Source: Prochlorococcus marinus str. AS9601 (GTDB lineage: Bacteria; Cyanobacteriota; Cyanobacteriia; PCC-6307; Cyanobiaceae). From it: 64,000 nt of DNA. Of the stretch, positions 32,351 to 41,183 are shown in pieces (the stretch's first letter is position 1; each line of letters starts with the position of its first letter). The stretch is from positions 310,001-374,000 of the forward strand of contig NC_008816.1 of the NCBI RefSeq assembly GCF_000015645.1, given 5' to 3'. Made by a program: the position numbers and the translations under genes. The notes beneath the pieces were generated by a model. That model ran no database searches. It saw only the letters and a program-made list of their open reading frames with translations, and was not told where the DNA came from.

Positions 32351-32695
32351 TTATTTAAACCATCCTTTTTTGTCAGAGGATATTTTTTTCTCTTTTTCAG
32401 CTTTTGTTTTATTACTTGCTTTTTTGAAAGCCAAGTTGGCTTCTATAACTGTCACTATTGATATTAAAAAAAGACCAGAAATTCCAATTATTTGTTCATT
32501 TTGAGAAGGTTCAGAATCTCCTTGTAATAAAATACCTAAAGCGAACCATATAGTACTAGCAATGATTGTAAAAAAATAGGGTTTCCATCTTCTTTGATAT
32601 AAGTAACCCGATCCTAAACCAGGAAGAAAATTTAAAAAAGAAGCTACCCACCCTTTTGAAGATGCAAGTATTTCGTCTCTTGAGGGATAAGACAT
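32351..32695 (-). CDS. Small membrane protein (114 aa)
   Basis: Two or three helices. The motif FLNFLPGLGSGYLYQRRWKPYF precedes the first membrane helix; this P-G-L-G-x-G-Y-x-Y-x-R pattern is shared by a widespread cyanobacterial small membrane family related to TM2-like proteins. The C-terminal 20 residues are Lys-rich. Function unknown. Confidence 0.65.
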   Translation of the reverse strand: MSYPSRDEILASSKGWVASFLNFLPGLGSGYLYQRRWKPYFFTIIASTIWFALGILLQGDSEPSQNEQIIGISGLFLISIVTVIEANLAFKKASNKTKAEKEKKISSDKKGWFK

Positions 32696-32700
32696 TTATG

Positions 32701-32802
32701 TTAGGTATTGATTAAATGTGAATTTATATAAGCGAAAGAAATTGCTGCGCAAATGACCCAACTAAAGGGTAAGAACATTCTTATTTTTTCTTTATTATTC
32801 AT
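32701..32802 (-). CDS. Tiny single-helix membrane protein
   Basis: 33 residues, MNNKEKIRMFLPFSWVICAAISFAYIN..., one membrane helix after a charged start. It ends 5 bases before the previous gene's ATG on the same strand, so the two may be coexpressed. Confidence 0.5.
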   Translation of the reverse strand: MNNKEKIRMFLPFSWVICAAISFAYINSHLINT

Positions 32803-32867
32803 GTTTTAATTATGGAAAATATTTTTAAAATCTGTGGATTTAATGAATACCTTAAAACTAAAAGAAT

Positions 32868-32900
32868 TAAAAAAGACGGTTAAAAACCGTCTTTGAAAAA
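32868..32900 (-). terminator. Rho-independent terminator
   Basis: 10-bp stem AAAGACGGTT / AACCGTCTTT around AAA (32872-32894). On the minus strand it is followed by a T-rich run, ending the gene at 32923. Confidence 0.8.
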
Positions 32901-32922
32901 AAGTAATTTCTCAAAAAATAAA

Positions 32923-33273
32923 TTATTTATTTTTTGAGACTGAGAGTACTTTAAGTTCTTTCTTTACTTCTTTTTCTCTCTCTTCAAGATGTTTTAGTTG
33001 AGCTTTAAAAGCATCTTCAAGTCTTACTTTTTGTGTTGTAATTTCATCAAGTTCTTCTTGATGTTGGTTTTTCTTTAACTCCTTCATTTCACTATCGGAA
33101 ATAACATATACTTGGCGATATGAAGGTGTTTCAAAAATTAGATCAAACATTGAATACATAAGTGACCCTTGAATTAGTACAAATTCAATATCTGATAATT
33201 CTTTGAAATATGAAAGGATAATTACCGAAGATATTGATACGGCAAATACACCGAATTTCGGTTTACCTAACAT
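32923..33273 (-). CDS. Membrane protein with C-terminal coiled coil
   Basis: 116 residues from the ATG at 33273; a TTG at 33297 would add 8. One N-terminal membrane helix (FGVFAVSISSVIILSYF), a second weak hydrophobic stretch, then a long charged coiled coil (about residues 60-110) rich in Glu and Lys. No family recognised. It has its own terminator. Confidence 0.65.
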   Translation of the reverse strand: MLGKPKFGVFAVSISSVIILSYFKELSDIEFVLIQGSLMYSMFDLIFETPSYRQVYVISDSEMKELKKNQHQEELDEITTQKVRLEDAFKAQLKHLEEREKEVKKELKVLSVSKNK

Positions 33274-33361
33274 AACCGCACAGTATTTACCGATCAAATT
33301 TCAAGATATATCTTAAAGTATTAGAGATAATTCTAAAAATCTAAATTAAGAAGAACTAAAA

Positions 33362-33799
33362 ATGGATTTGCAAATTACTAAAACATTAGTAATACCATCC
33401 AACGAAATTAAATGGCGATTTTCCAGATCTTCAGGTCCTGGAGGACAGAATGTAAATAAAATTGAAAGCAGAGTAGAGATTATTTTTAATTTAGAAGATT
33501 CAAAAGTACTAAATGATTATCAGAAAGCAATTCTCAAGATTAATTTGAAAAAAAAATTAGTGAAAAATTGTTTATGTTTATCGGTTCAAGAACACAGAAA
33601 TCAATTACTAAATAGGCAGCTAGCCTTAATCAAATTTAGTTCAATCATAAAAGATGGCTTAAATAAACCATTTAAAATTAGAAAATTTACAAAACCTACT
33701 AAAACATCGCAAAAGAAAAGAGTTGAGTTTAAGAGAAAACAAGGCGTATTGAAAAAAAGTAGGCAAAAAGAAAAAATATATCAATTATTAGAAAAATAG
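33362..33799 (+). CDS. arfB: Peptidyl-tRNA hydrolase ArfB (YaeJ-like ribosome rescue factor)
   Basis: 145 residues. The catalytic GGQ loop is in RSSGPGGQNVNKIESRVEI (about residues 22-40). The C-terminal 30 residues are basic (KKRVEFKRKQGVLKKSRQKEK), the tail that enters the empty mRNA channel of stalled ribosomes. It is shorter than RF2 and lacks codon-recognition domains, which separates it from true release factors. Confidence 0.9.
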   Translation: MDLQITKTLVIPSNEIKWRFSRSSGPGGQNVNKIESRVEIIFNLEDSKVLNDYQKAILKINLKKKLVKNCLCLSVQEHRNQLLNRQLALIKFSSIIKDGLNKPFKIRKFTKPTKTSQKKRVEFKRKQGVLKKSRQKEKIYQLLEK

Positions 33800-33853
33800 A
33801 TATTTCCCTCGCAAATCCTAATGAAAGCATATGATTAATTTAATTTTGGTTTA

Positions 33854-34102
33854 TTGAATTCAAATAATGATTTTTGGTTGATTGACTCCAATTTTGTAGG
33901 GGTGATGCGTTTTTATAAAGATAAAGAGGATTCTGATAAATCTATTGCTTATATGTTTATTGAAGAAGGGATCATTATGGGAATTCATGGGGAAAATCCT
34001 CCATTAATGAAAACTAGAAAAAAAATTGTTATTGAAGAAGCAAGATCATTATGGCAAAAATTGGTAAATGAAGGTTGGCAAAAAACTAGTAAAAAATGGT
34101 GA
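33854..34102 (+). CDS. DUF1651-family protein
   Basis: 82 residues from a TTG start. Pattern DFWLIDSNFVGVMRFYKD ... RKKIVIEEARSLWQKLVNEGWQ matches the DUF1651 family of marine picocyanobacteria as I recall it. Soluble, function unknown. Confidence 0.7.
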   Translation: MNSNNDFWLIDSNFVGVMRFYKDKEDSDKSIAYMFIEEGIIMGIHGENPPLMKTRKKIVIEEARSLWQKLVNEGWQKTSKKW

Positions 34103-34207
34103 GTAAATTCAAAAATAAATTTTTTTGATTTCAGAAAATAAATGAAATTTTAGGATATAGCCTGGAAATTTTTTTATGTTTTAATAATTACTTTTTTGAT
34201 GTCGTTT

Positions 34208-34294
34208 TCATATCTTCTCAACATCATTAAGATAGTTTGTAAATCCAAAAATTACTAAAAAGATAATCAATCTTATTCCTGCCTCAAAATTCAT
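34208..34294 (-). CDS. Possible tiny membrane protein
   Basis: 28 residues, MNFEAGIRLIIFLVIFGFTNYL..., one hydrophobic segment. No clear ribosome-binding site. Reported because the surrounding 280-base gap holds nothing else; it may be chance. Confidence 0.3.
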   Translation of the reverse strand: MNFEAGIRLIIFLVIFGFTNYLNDVEKI

Positions 34295-34382
34295 AGGAGG
34301 ATTAAGTTTTATTTTAATCTGACAATTACTAATCAAAAATCAATCGCTATTTATCTCTAATCTTAAGAAACTTATATCTTAT

Positions 34383-35249
34383 TTAATTAAACTTTTGATT
34401 TTTTTTCAAAATAAAAAAATATAAAAAACATAAAAAAATTAACATTGAAATACCCCAAAAACCACCTAATGGATTTGTATTTATATTCCCTGGTCCTACT
34501 AACCAAATTGGGACATCTTTTGATATTTCAAATAAACCATTATTTACTAAAAACCAACCTCCTACAAGCCCCCCATGTAATCCTATACAACCCCACAACG
34601 AGTTATTATTATTTAATCTCACAAATGCTAAAAATATACCGAGCAAAAATAATCCAGATAGTATGCTTATCATTTGCCAAAGAGGCAAATTAAAACCGAT
34701 ATGTACTATGCTAAATATTGATGCCTGAAAAATTAAGGCTTTTTTTAGACCAAATTGATTTTTTAGTTCTTCTATAAGCCAGCCTCTAAAGATAAGTTCT
34801 TCTGCAAATCCCACTCCAAAGATCAAGAGTAAGCTATTTATCAAAATATCTATTGATATTTCGCCTAACCAAATAACGTCATTAAAGAGAACTATAGGAA
34901 TTAAAATTGCTGATAATAAAATAATTGCCCCTAATAAACCTTTTAAAAAGTAAAAACTTGATTTCCTATTTCTATTTGTTTTCTTTATTCCAACTAATTT
35001 CCAAACATTATTTATTTTCCATCGAACTTCAAACCATTTAGGTAATGAAATAACAAAAATTAAAAACGTTATAATCGTCCCGATTAAAGAAATATTTTCT
35101 TTTTCAATACTTAGAAAAATAAGAGGAATTGCTAAAATCCAACCCAGCAAATATAAAAAAGGAATGAATATAATCGTTGAGATTATTTTAGGCCTTAAAA
35201 TAAAAGTCTTAAGATATAAGTATTTAATTCTCTGAAAAAATATATTCAT
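34383..35249 (-). CDS. CPBP-family intramembrane metalloprotease
   Basis: 288 residues, about eight membrane helices. The catalytic motif EELIFRGWLIEEL (EExxxR, about residue 150) is followed by the histidine motif IFSIVHIGFN and a later conserved His in IGLHGGLVGG. The family includes Rce1 and bacteriocin-immunity proteases; the target here is unknown. Confidence 0.87.
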   Translation of the reverse strand: MNIFFQRIKYLYLKTFILRPKIISTIIFIPFLYLLGWILAIPLIFLSIEKENISLIGTIITFLIFVISLPKWFEVRWKINNVWKLVGIKKTNRNRKSSFYFLKGLLGAIILLSAILIPIVLFNDVIWLGEISIDILINSLLLIFGVGFAEELIFRGWLIEELKNQFGLKKALIFQASIFSIVHIGFNLPLWQMISILSGLFLLGIFLAFVRLNNNNSLWGCIGLHGGLVGGWFLVNNGLFEISKDVPIWLVGPGNINTNPLGGFWGISMLIFLCFLYFFILKKNQKFN

Positions 35250-35344
35250 TATGAAAATCGAGTCTTTGTTAATTTATTAAAAAAATCATATAGCTTAATT
35301 TTATGCAAAATTTGATTGTTTGAATATGTACTTACATATATTGA

Positions 35345-36178
35345 TTAAACAATTACATTTTCATTTGGAAGAATAATTCTTTTTTCTTTTAAAGAGAAAT
35401 TAGAGGGAACTAAGAATTCTTTTTTGGAATTTGATAAAAAAGATGCCCACCAAGAAAAAGTACTATTGCTCAATATTGCTAAATTGGAAGATCTAATAAT
35501 ATTAAAATCATTTTTTATAGAATTTGATTTAAGAATTGAAATTTTTAAATCTATAAAATATTTTTTCATTTCTTTTATAATTTCTTTAGCATATTGTCGA
35601 TCTTCAGAAATCACCTTGAAAGTATTAAATCCCTTTCTAAGTGAATATTCAATTGCTTTTTTATAATAGTAATTATCGCAAATATTTAGGTGTTTTATTT
35701 TGAGGAAGTCACCTCCCCTAACATGAATAATTACATTTTCATTACAAATTTTAATATTCTCTCTATTCAAGTAAATAGGTCTTAATTTTAATTGACTAAA
35801 TAATTCATTTATTTGTTCATACTTCCAGTTATGGATGAAATAACCATCGAAAAATAATATTTTTTTATTAAAAAAATAAGAATTTTTTAAATAAAAGTTC
35901 CTATCATTTACACCTATATATGGCACATAACTACCAAACCTTAGTCCTGCAGAACTTCTGGCTAAAAATCTTGTAAATAAATTTATTTTTCTAGAATTAT
36001 CATAATAAAGCCAATCAGGAGTTTCAAAAATATAATCCAGACAATTTTCTCTTTTTGGGATGTGAATATCTCCTAGAAAGGAAATTATTACTTTTTCTTT
36101 GATACGCCGATATTTCAAAAATGCTGCGGTTTGAAATAATTGATTACCTAATCCCCCAACCATTCTAGAAAAAAGCAT
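35345..36178 (-). CDS. Alpha-1,2-fucosyltransferase-like glycosyltransferase (GT11)
   Basis: 277 residues. N-terminal RMVGGLGNQLFQTAAF is the GT11 signature, and the GDP-fucose-binding HVRGGDFL motif lies near the middle. The end contains NLAILSNSTFSWWASFLS, typical of the family. It transfers fucose (or a related deoxyhexose) to surface polysaccharide. Divergent from a GT2 gene 96 bases away, making a small cell-surface module. GT content of this kind varies strongly among Prochlorococcus strains. Confidence 0.85.
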   Translation of the reverse strand: MLFSRMVGGLGNQLFQTAAFLKYRRIKEKVIISFLGDIHIPKRENCLDYIFETPDWLYYDNSRKINLFTRFLARSSAGLRFGSYVPYIGVNDRNFYLKNSYFFNKKILFFDGYFIHNWKYEQINELFSQLKLRPIYLNRENIKICNENVIIHVRGGDFLKIKHLNICDNYYYKKAIEYSLRKGFNTFKVISEDRQYAKEIIKEMKKYFIDLKISILKSNSIKNDFNIIRSSNLAILSNSTFSWWASFLSNSKKEFLVPSNFSLKEKRIILPNENVIV

Positions 36179-36274
36179 TTTTTTAAAAAATATAAAGTTA
36201 AGAAAAAGATTCTTTAGATAGTTCTGATTTTGTATTAAGTATATAATCTTAACTTAATAATATTTAAATTTTAA

Positions 36275-37042
36275 TTGGAAAAATATCCTATTTCTAAAGA
36301 AAAAGCATCTTACTTATTTAATATAGTAGTCCCTCTATTCAATGCGGAGAAATATATAGAAAAGTGCCTTAATTCAATTATTAAACAATCCTATAAAAAA
36401 TTTCATGTCCAAATAGTTGATGATTGTTCTACTGACAGTTCTTATGATATCGCTTCTTCAATATGTAATAAGCATAAGAATTTTGAGATAATTAAAAATC
36501 CTAGGAGATTAGGAGCATTAAATAATATTATTAATTTGCTTAATAAAAAAATAAAAGAACCATCTCGGACTATTGATATTTTAATTGATGGAGATGATTA
36601 CTTATATAGTGGTGATGTTCTAAATATTCTTCACGAAAAGTATTCAGAAACAGATTGTTTAATAACATATGGTTCTCATTTATGCTCAAAAGGTGTTCGA
36701 GGTAAAAAATATCCAAGCCTAATAAGAAAATTTAACTTATTTAGGGAATATTTTTGGTATGCCTCCCATTTAAGAACTTTTAGACATGATCTGTGGTTAT
36801 CTGTAAATAAGCATGATTTATTAGATAAAAATAGAAAATATTATTCTGTCGCTTGGGATCTAGCAATAATGTTCCCGATGTTAGAAATGGCCGCTTCACG
36901 TCAAGAGTTTGTTAAGGAAGTTTTATATGTCTATAACGATGAGAACCCCATCAGTGATCATAAAATAAGAAGAAAACAACAAATATTGACTGCAAAAGAA
37001 ATAAGAAAAAAAGGAAAATATCGTAAGAAAGATTTTATTTGA
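36275..37042 (+). CDS. Glycosyltransferase family 2
   Basis: 255 residues from a TTG start. GT-A fold signature IVVPLFNAEKYIEKCLNSI, then QIVDDCSTDSS for nucleotide binding, and the metal-binding DxD as LIDGDDYL (about residue 107). Acceptor and sugar unknown. It forms a divergent pair with the fucosyltransferase gene, suggesting lipopolysaccharide or capsule modification. Confidence 0.87.
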   Translation: MEKYPISKEKASYLFNIVVPLFNAEKYIEKCLNSIIKQSYKKFHVQIVDDCSTDSSYDIASSICNKHKNFEIIKNPRRLGALNNIINLLNKKIKEPSRTIDILIDGDDYLYSGDVLNILHEKYSETDCLITYGSHLCSKGVRGKKYPSLIRKFNLFREYFWYASHLRTFRHDLWLSVNKHDLLDKNRKYYSVAWDLAIMFPMLEMAASRQEFVKEVLYVYNDENPISDHKIRRKQQILTAKEIRKKGKYRKKDFI

Positions 37043-37205
37043 AATTTCTTTTGATATCTTATCTTCTTTTGCACTAGTTCATATTAATCTGATACCTATT
37101 TTTATTTCTCATTATTTAAATGTTTTTTTTTCGTAATACTTAAAATTCTAACTATTGAAAATGCCTAAAAGTTGTGTTTATTGAATTTATATATTTATAA
37201 AATTT

Positions 37206-37295
37206 ATGGCTATTAATCTTTCAACTTTAATTTTTACATTATTATCTCCATTCCTTATTTTTGCCGTTATAGCATCGGTTTACTTATTAGATTAG
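37206..37295 (+). CDS. Tiny single-helix membrane protein
   Basis: 29 residues, MAINLSTLIFTLLSPFLIF..., almost entirely one membrane helix ending LLD. Size and character match small PSI/PSII or cytochrome b6f subunits, but no specific one is recognised. Confidence 0.5.
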   Translation: MAINLSTLIFTLLSPFLIFAVIASVYLLD

Positions 37296-37319
37296 GAAGT
37301 ATTTATTAAATAATCTTAA

Positions 37320-37415
37320 TTAAGGGTGTATTATGCCTACTTTTTCTAATGCAAAAGATAAAACTGCAATAACTGCCATTAGAGTTAATATCTTGTTCTT
37401 TTTGATGAAATCCAT
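37320..37415 (-). CDS. Tiny single-helix membrane protein
   Basis: 31 residues, MDFIKKNKILTLMAVIAVLSFALEK..., a basic start and one helix. I prefer it to the overlapping 67-codon plus-strand ORF (37333-37536), whose sequence is low-complexity and lacks a hydrophobic or domain pattern. Confidence 0.5.
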   Translation of the reverse strand: MDFIKKNKILTLMAVIAVLSFALEKVGIIHP

Positions 37416-37536
37416 AATCCATATTAATAATCTATTTATTAAATTCTTACATAAAATAAATAATTCAAAATATTATAACAATTCTAATGGAACCTATATG
37501 CCTTGGAGATTTAGTTCCCTCAATGGCATCTTATAA

Positions 37537-38219
37537 AAAAGGGTATGGAAAAATATGATAAAGGTATAAAAGAAGGTTAATTTTATTAAGAACCTCTTGT
37601 TAGAGTTTTTAATAACTCTCATAAGAGGTAGATATTCATACTACAAAAATAACTTTTGCCTTGGTATATTGGATTAGAGAGTGACGGAAGTGCCGGGATA
37701 AAAATCCTTCTATTGATTTGAGTGTAAAATTTGTAACCTGGAAATTGGAAGATTATAAACTTTCTGAAGTGATAAAAGAATAATTGAATCTTTTTTGCTT
37801 TATGAAATTGAATAACTACGTATTATAGACTTTATTTTTTATATTTATCTAAAAAAAACAAACGATCATTATAATCCTCTTACAAATTAAAAAAAAAGTA
37901 AATCAGCATATTTACGGATTTACTGAAAATATAAAAAGGAGTAATTTATAAATGTTGAGTTCGGAGGCAATCTAAATGATTGATAGTCCGCCTGAAATTT
38001 AGCAAATTCCAAAATATAGGAAGCGTATTCCTGAGAATGGGATTATTCGAAAATTTAAGTTCAATCAATTAGTCTGATAAGACTTCGCTTTATAATTACT
38101 AGCGACAATAGGGACTGAAATTATCGAGAAAAATCCCCGAATTCACGTATTCTAGGTTTATGAGTAAATAGACTTTAAAATATGTAATTTTATATCCTGT
38201 AAGAAGGAAATCAAATATT
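37537..38219. other. Gene-poor stretch with RNA-like secondary structure
   Basis: About 680 bases with no credible ORF on either strand. It holds a nested hairpin at about 37590-37628 (ACCTCTT...AAGAGGT enclosing AGAGTT...AACTCT). Another helix lies at about 37961-37995 (CGGA-CAATC...GATTG-TCCG with an internal loop). The stretch ends in a strong plus-strand terminator at 38220. No upstream CDS needs this terminator, so an untranslated RNA is likely. It lacks the conserved cores of RNase P RNA and tmRNA. Confidence 0.45.
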
Positions 38220-38249
38220 AAAAAGGACTGTTTATACAGTCCTTTTTTT
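38220..38249 (+). terminator. Strong Rho-independent terminator
   Basis: Stem AAAAAGGACTGT / ACAGTCCTTTTT around a TTAT loop, followed by further T. It precedes the proline iminopeptidase gene and follows no recognisable gene. Confidence 0.85.
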
Positions 38250-38324
38250 GTTTGACAAATTACTTCTAAACTAGACTTCTTTTTGGATAATATAGATAAA
38301 TAAAGTGATTAAAAATATTTCAAA

Positions 38325-39275
38325 ATGAAAGATCAAGTCTTGTTCCCGAAAATTGAAGTACGTGAAAAGGGTTTTTTACAAGTTAGTGATATTCATACTA
38401 TTTATTGGGAAAGATCTGGCAATCCAAATGGCAAAAAAATACTTGTTATTCATGGAGGCCCAGGAGGAGGAAGTCAACCAAGATATAGAAGATACTTTGA
38501 CCCAGATAAATTCGATATTATTCAATTTGACCAAAGAGGTTGCGGTTCTTCAACTCCTTTCTCCGAATTAAAAGAAAATACGACTAATCATTTAGTAGAT
38601 GATATTGAGAAATTAAGGATTCTTTTTAAAATAGATACTTGGCATTTGTTTGGTGGATCTTGGGGCTCAACACTTTCACTAATATATGCAATTAAAAATC
38701 CCTCAAGAGTTATAAGCTTAACTTTGCGAGGAATATTTTTATGTAGAAAGTTTGAATTATTATGGTTCTATCAATATGGTGCAAGTGAGATATTCCCTGA
38801 TGTATTTGAAGAATATATTTCTGTAATACCAAAAGAAGAAAGAAATGATTTGATAAGTTCTTTTTACAAATATCTAACATCTACAGATTCGAATCTTAGA
38901 TCAAAAGCTGCAGCAGCTTGGACAAAATGGGAACTCTCAACTAGTCATTTAATAAATAAAAAATTCGATTTTGATAAGTCCCAAGTTAATTCTTTTTCAG
39001 ATGCCTTTGCGAGGATAGAATGTCATTATTTTATTAATAATATTTTCTTAGAAGATGATTTTATTTTGAAAAATTTGAAAACAATAGAATCGATTCCAAC
39101 AAAAATAATTCAAGGTAGGTATGACGTTGTATGTCCTGTTAGGAGTGCATGGGATCTAAATAAGAAATTAAAGAATTCTGAATTAATTATTGTTAATGAT
39201 GCAGGTCATTCAATGAGTGAGGAAGGCATTAGTATCGAATTAATAAAAGCTGTAAAAGGAATTCAAAATCTCTAA
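38325..39275 (+). CDS. pip: Proline iminopeptidase
   Basis: 316 residues, alpha/beta-hydrolase of peptidase family S33. The oxyanion segment HGGPGGGSQPRYRRYFDP is near residue 43, the nucleophile elbow GGSWGS near 107, the acid in GRYDVVCP and the base in DAGHSMSE near the C-terminus. It removes N-terminal proline from peptides. Length and motifs are typical of the family. Confidence 0.93.
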   Translation: MKDQVLFPKIEVREKGFLQVSDIHTIYWERSGNPNGKKILVIHGGPGGGSQPRYRRYFDPDKFDIIQFDQRGCGSSTPFSELKENTTNHLVDDIEKLRILFKIDTWHLFGGSWGSTLSLIYAIKNPSRVISLTLRGIFLCRKFELLWFYQYGASEIFPDVFEEYISVIPKEERNDLISSFYKYLTSTDSNLRSKAAAAWTKWELSTSHLINKKFDFDKSQVNSFSDAFARIECHYFINNIFLEDDFILKNLKTIESIPTKIIQGRYDVVCPVRSAWDLNKKLKNSELIIVNDAGHSMSEEGISIELIKAVKGIQNL

Positions 39276-39298
39276 AAGAGGGAATATTTCTTCAAAAA

Positions 39299-39472
39299 TT
39301 AAAGGCCATTATCTTCAATATTTTGTGCAATACTCCTCAGAAGTTCGACGATATCAGAATCTTCGCATTGAGTATCTTCTTTAAGAAAAATGCACTCGTC
39401 TCTAATACTTACATTAGTACTCCACCATATACCTGAACTATTGGTATCGTCCCATTCAAATCTTTCAGACAT
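39299..39472 (-). CDS. Small acidic protein
   Basis: 57 residues found by translation: MSERFEWDDTNSSGIWWSTN..., Asp/Glu-rich with a C-terminal helix (DIVELLRSIAQNIED). Soluble, unknown function. Clean ATG and no competing ORF. Confidence 0.55.
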   Translation of the reverse strand: MSERFEWDDTNSSGIWWSTNVSIRDECIFLKEDTQCEDSDIVELLRSIAQNIEDNGL

Positions 39473-39599
39473 AATTAATAAAATCTAACAAATACACTAA
39501 AGCTTGCATTACTTCATCGTGGATTTATATATTGAATTTCAAAATTTACAAAACTTTCCTATACATTAAAAGGAATCTATAAATTTCTTAAAATAAAGT

Positions 39600-41096
39600 T
39601 TAGAAATCTAATTTCAATTCGTATTGTATTTCCTTTTCCCTAGAAATAATTTTTTTATTATTTATATTTTTTCTAAGCCTTTTTCTGGAGCCATGTTTTA
39701 AATAAATTTCTTTTGAGATATCCCAATATCCATCCTTTTTAGTTATTTCCTGAATTTTCTTCTTTGCATTTTTAGTGCTATTTGGGATATCAATTATTGG
39801 TCTTATGTAATTAATTTGTTCATATTCTTCTTTATTAAATCTAGATAATAACCATGGTTCATGAATGAAATTAAGTGATAAATCCTTTAATTCTGGTAAC
39901 CATTTTTTTATAAATTTTCCTTGTGGATCATGATCTTTTCCCTGCTTAATAGGATTATAAATTCTATTGGTATTTATAGATGTAGTTCCAGATTGCATTT
40001 GGCATTGGTTCCAATGTATTCCAGGCTCATAATCTACAAATTTATTTGCTAATTCAGAACCTGAGTCTTGCCACGGTAGCCATAAATTATAGCTAGCAAA
40101 AGACATTAACATAGCCCGCATCCTGAAGTTAATCCATCCATGGAAATTTAATGAGCGCATACATGCATCTATAAAAGGAAAGCCCGTATTACCTGAACTC
40201 CATGAATAAAGTAATTCATTATTTTTTTCTCTAATATTTTTAAAAAAAGGATGGTATTCCCTAAACTCTAGTTCTGGTTCACTTTCAAGTTTCTGAATAA
40301 AATGACAATGCCAAGTTAATCTGCTTTTTAACATCCTAGAATTATTGTTTTTTGATATATTTGCCTTTTGAAAAATTTCTTTTAATGAAATGCATCCCCA
40401 ACAAATATATGGGGATAGTCTTGTACAACTATCAAATGATTTTTCTGGGCTAGATATATCTTTTGAATAAGAATCTAATTTATTACTAAAGAAGTATTGC
40501 ATTCTCTCTAAACCTTTCTTTCTTCCACCTTGCATTCTTCCTGGACAAGTTTCTTTTTTAAAGGAAAAAATTTCGTCTGAGGGTATTTCTCCAGTATTAA
40601 AGTTAATAGAATTAATTCTTAATGGAGCTTTAAGTAAGTTTTTTTCGGAATTTTTTTGCCACTTTTTAGACCAATTATTCCTATCTAAATTTCCTCTGAA
40701 AACTGAAAATTGTAGAAATTCCTTCCAAATAATATTTTTGCTGAAAGCCCATTCTTTTACTTTTTGATCTCTTTTATAAGTAAGCCAATCTCCGGTTTCT
40801 TGATGGCTATATATACCTTTGATTTTAAATTTTGAACTAATTGCATCAAATATATTAATAACATTACCAGTCCTAATAATTAATGGTTGTCCAATCTCAG
40901 CAAGTGCATTTCTTAAATCTATTAAACTTTCTTTGCAAAATTGCCATTGTCTATCTGAATGAGTATTTTGGCTCCAAATATCTAACTCAATAATATAAAT
41001 AGGTAAAATATCATTATCTTTTATAGCCTCACAGAGAGCTTCGTTATCAAAAATTCTTAAATCTTTCTTAAACCATAAGATATTTATTTCTTTCAT
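39600..41096 (-). CDS. DNA photolyase / cryptochrome family protein
   Basis: 498 residues. N-terminal photolyase alpha/beta domain begins INILWFKKDLRIFDNEAL. The C-terminal FAD-binding domain includes WSSGNTGFPFIDACMRSL, WINFRMRAMLMSF and the HWNQCQMQSGTTSIN...RIYNP segment. It either repairs pyrimidine dimers with blue light or acts as a blue-light sensor. The HWNQCQMQSG wording suggests a subgroup different from classical CPD photolyases. Light-exposed oceanic surface cells usually carry several of these. Confidence 0.88.
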   Translation of the reverse strand: MKEINILWFKKDLRIFDNEALCEAIKDNDILPIYIIELDIWSQNTHSDRQWQFCKESLIDLRNALAEIGQPLIIRTGNVINIFDAISSKFKIKGIYSHQETGDWLTYKRDQKVKEWAFSKNIIWKEFLQFSVFRGNLDRNNWSKKWQKNSEKNLLKAPLRINSINFNTGEIPSDEIFSFKKETCPGRMQGGRKKGLERMQYFFSNKLDSYSKDISSPEKSFDSCTRLSPYICWGCISLKEIFQKANISKNNNSRMLKSRLTWHCHFIQKLESEPELEFREYHPFFKNIREKNNELLYSWSSGNTGFPFIDACMRSLNFHGWINFRMRAMLMSFASYNLWLPWQDSGSELANKFVDYEPGIHWNQCQMQSGTTSINTNRIYNPIKQGKDHDPQGKFIKKWLPELKDLSLNFIHEPWLLSRFNKEEYEQINYIRPIIDIPNSTKNAKKKIQEITKKDGYWDISKEIYLKHGSRKRLRKNINNKKIISREKEIQYELKLDF

Positions 41097-41183
41097 AATT
41101 TTTTCTTTTAATACTAGAAAAATATGATTAAGTTTGTAGGTGAAAAATATAAAAAAATTTTAGAATAACTAAAAATCAAAAAA

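Noticed and set aside
37333-37536. 67-codon plus-strand ORF
   Set aside because: Low-complexity, Asn/Ile-rich, and overlapped by a minus-strand ORF with proper single-helix character.
37537-38219. RNase P RNA or tmRNA
   Set aside because: The conserved GAGGAAAGTCCGGGC core of RNase P RNA and a tRNA-like acceptor/tag frame of tmRNA are both absent.
41100-41183. Possible TPP riboswitch upstream of tenA-thiD
   Set aside because: No CTGAGA-type core or pairing elements were seen in the short leader.
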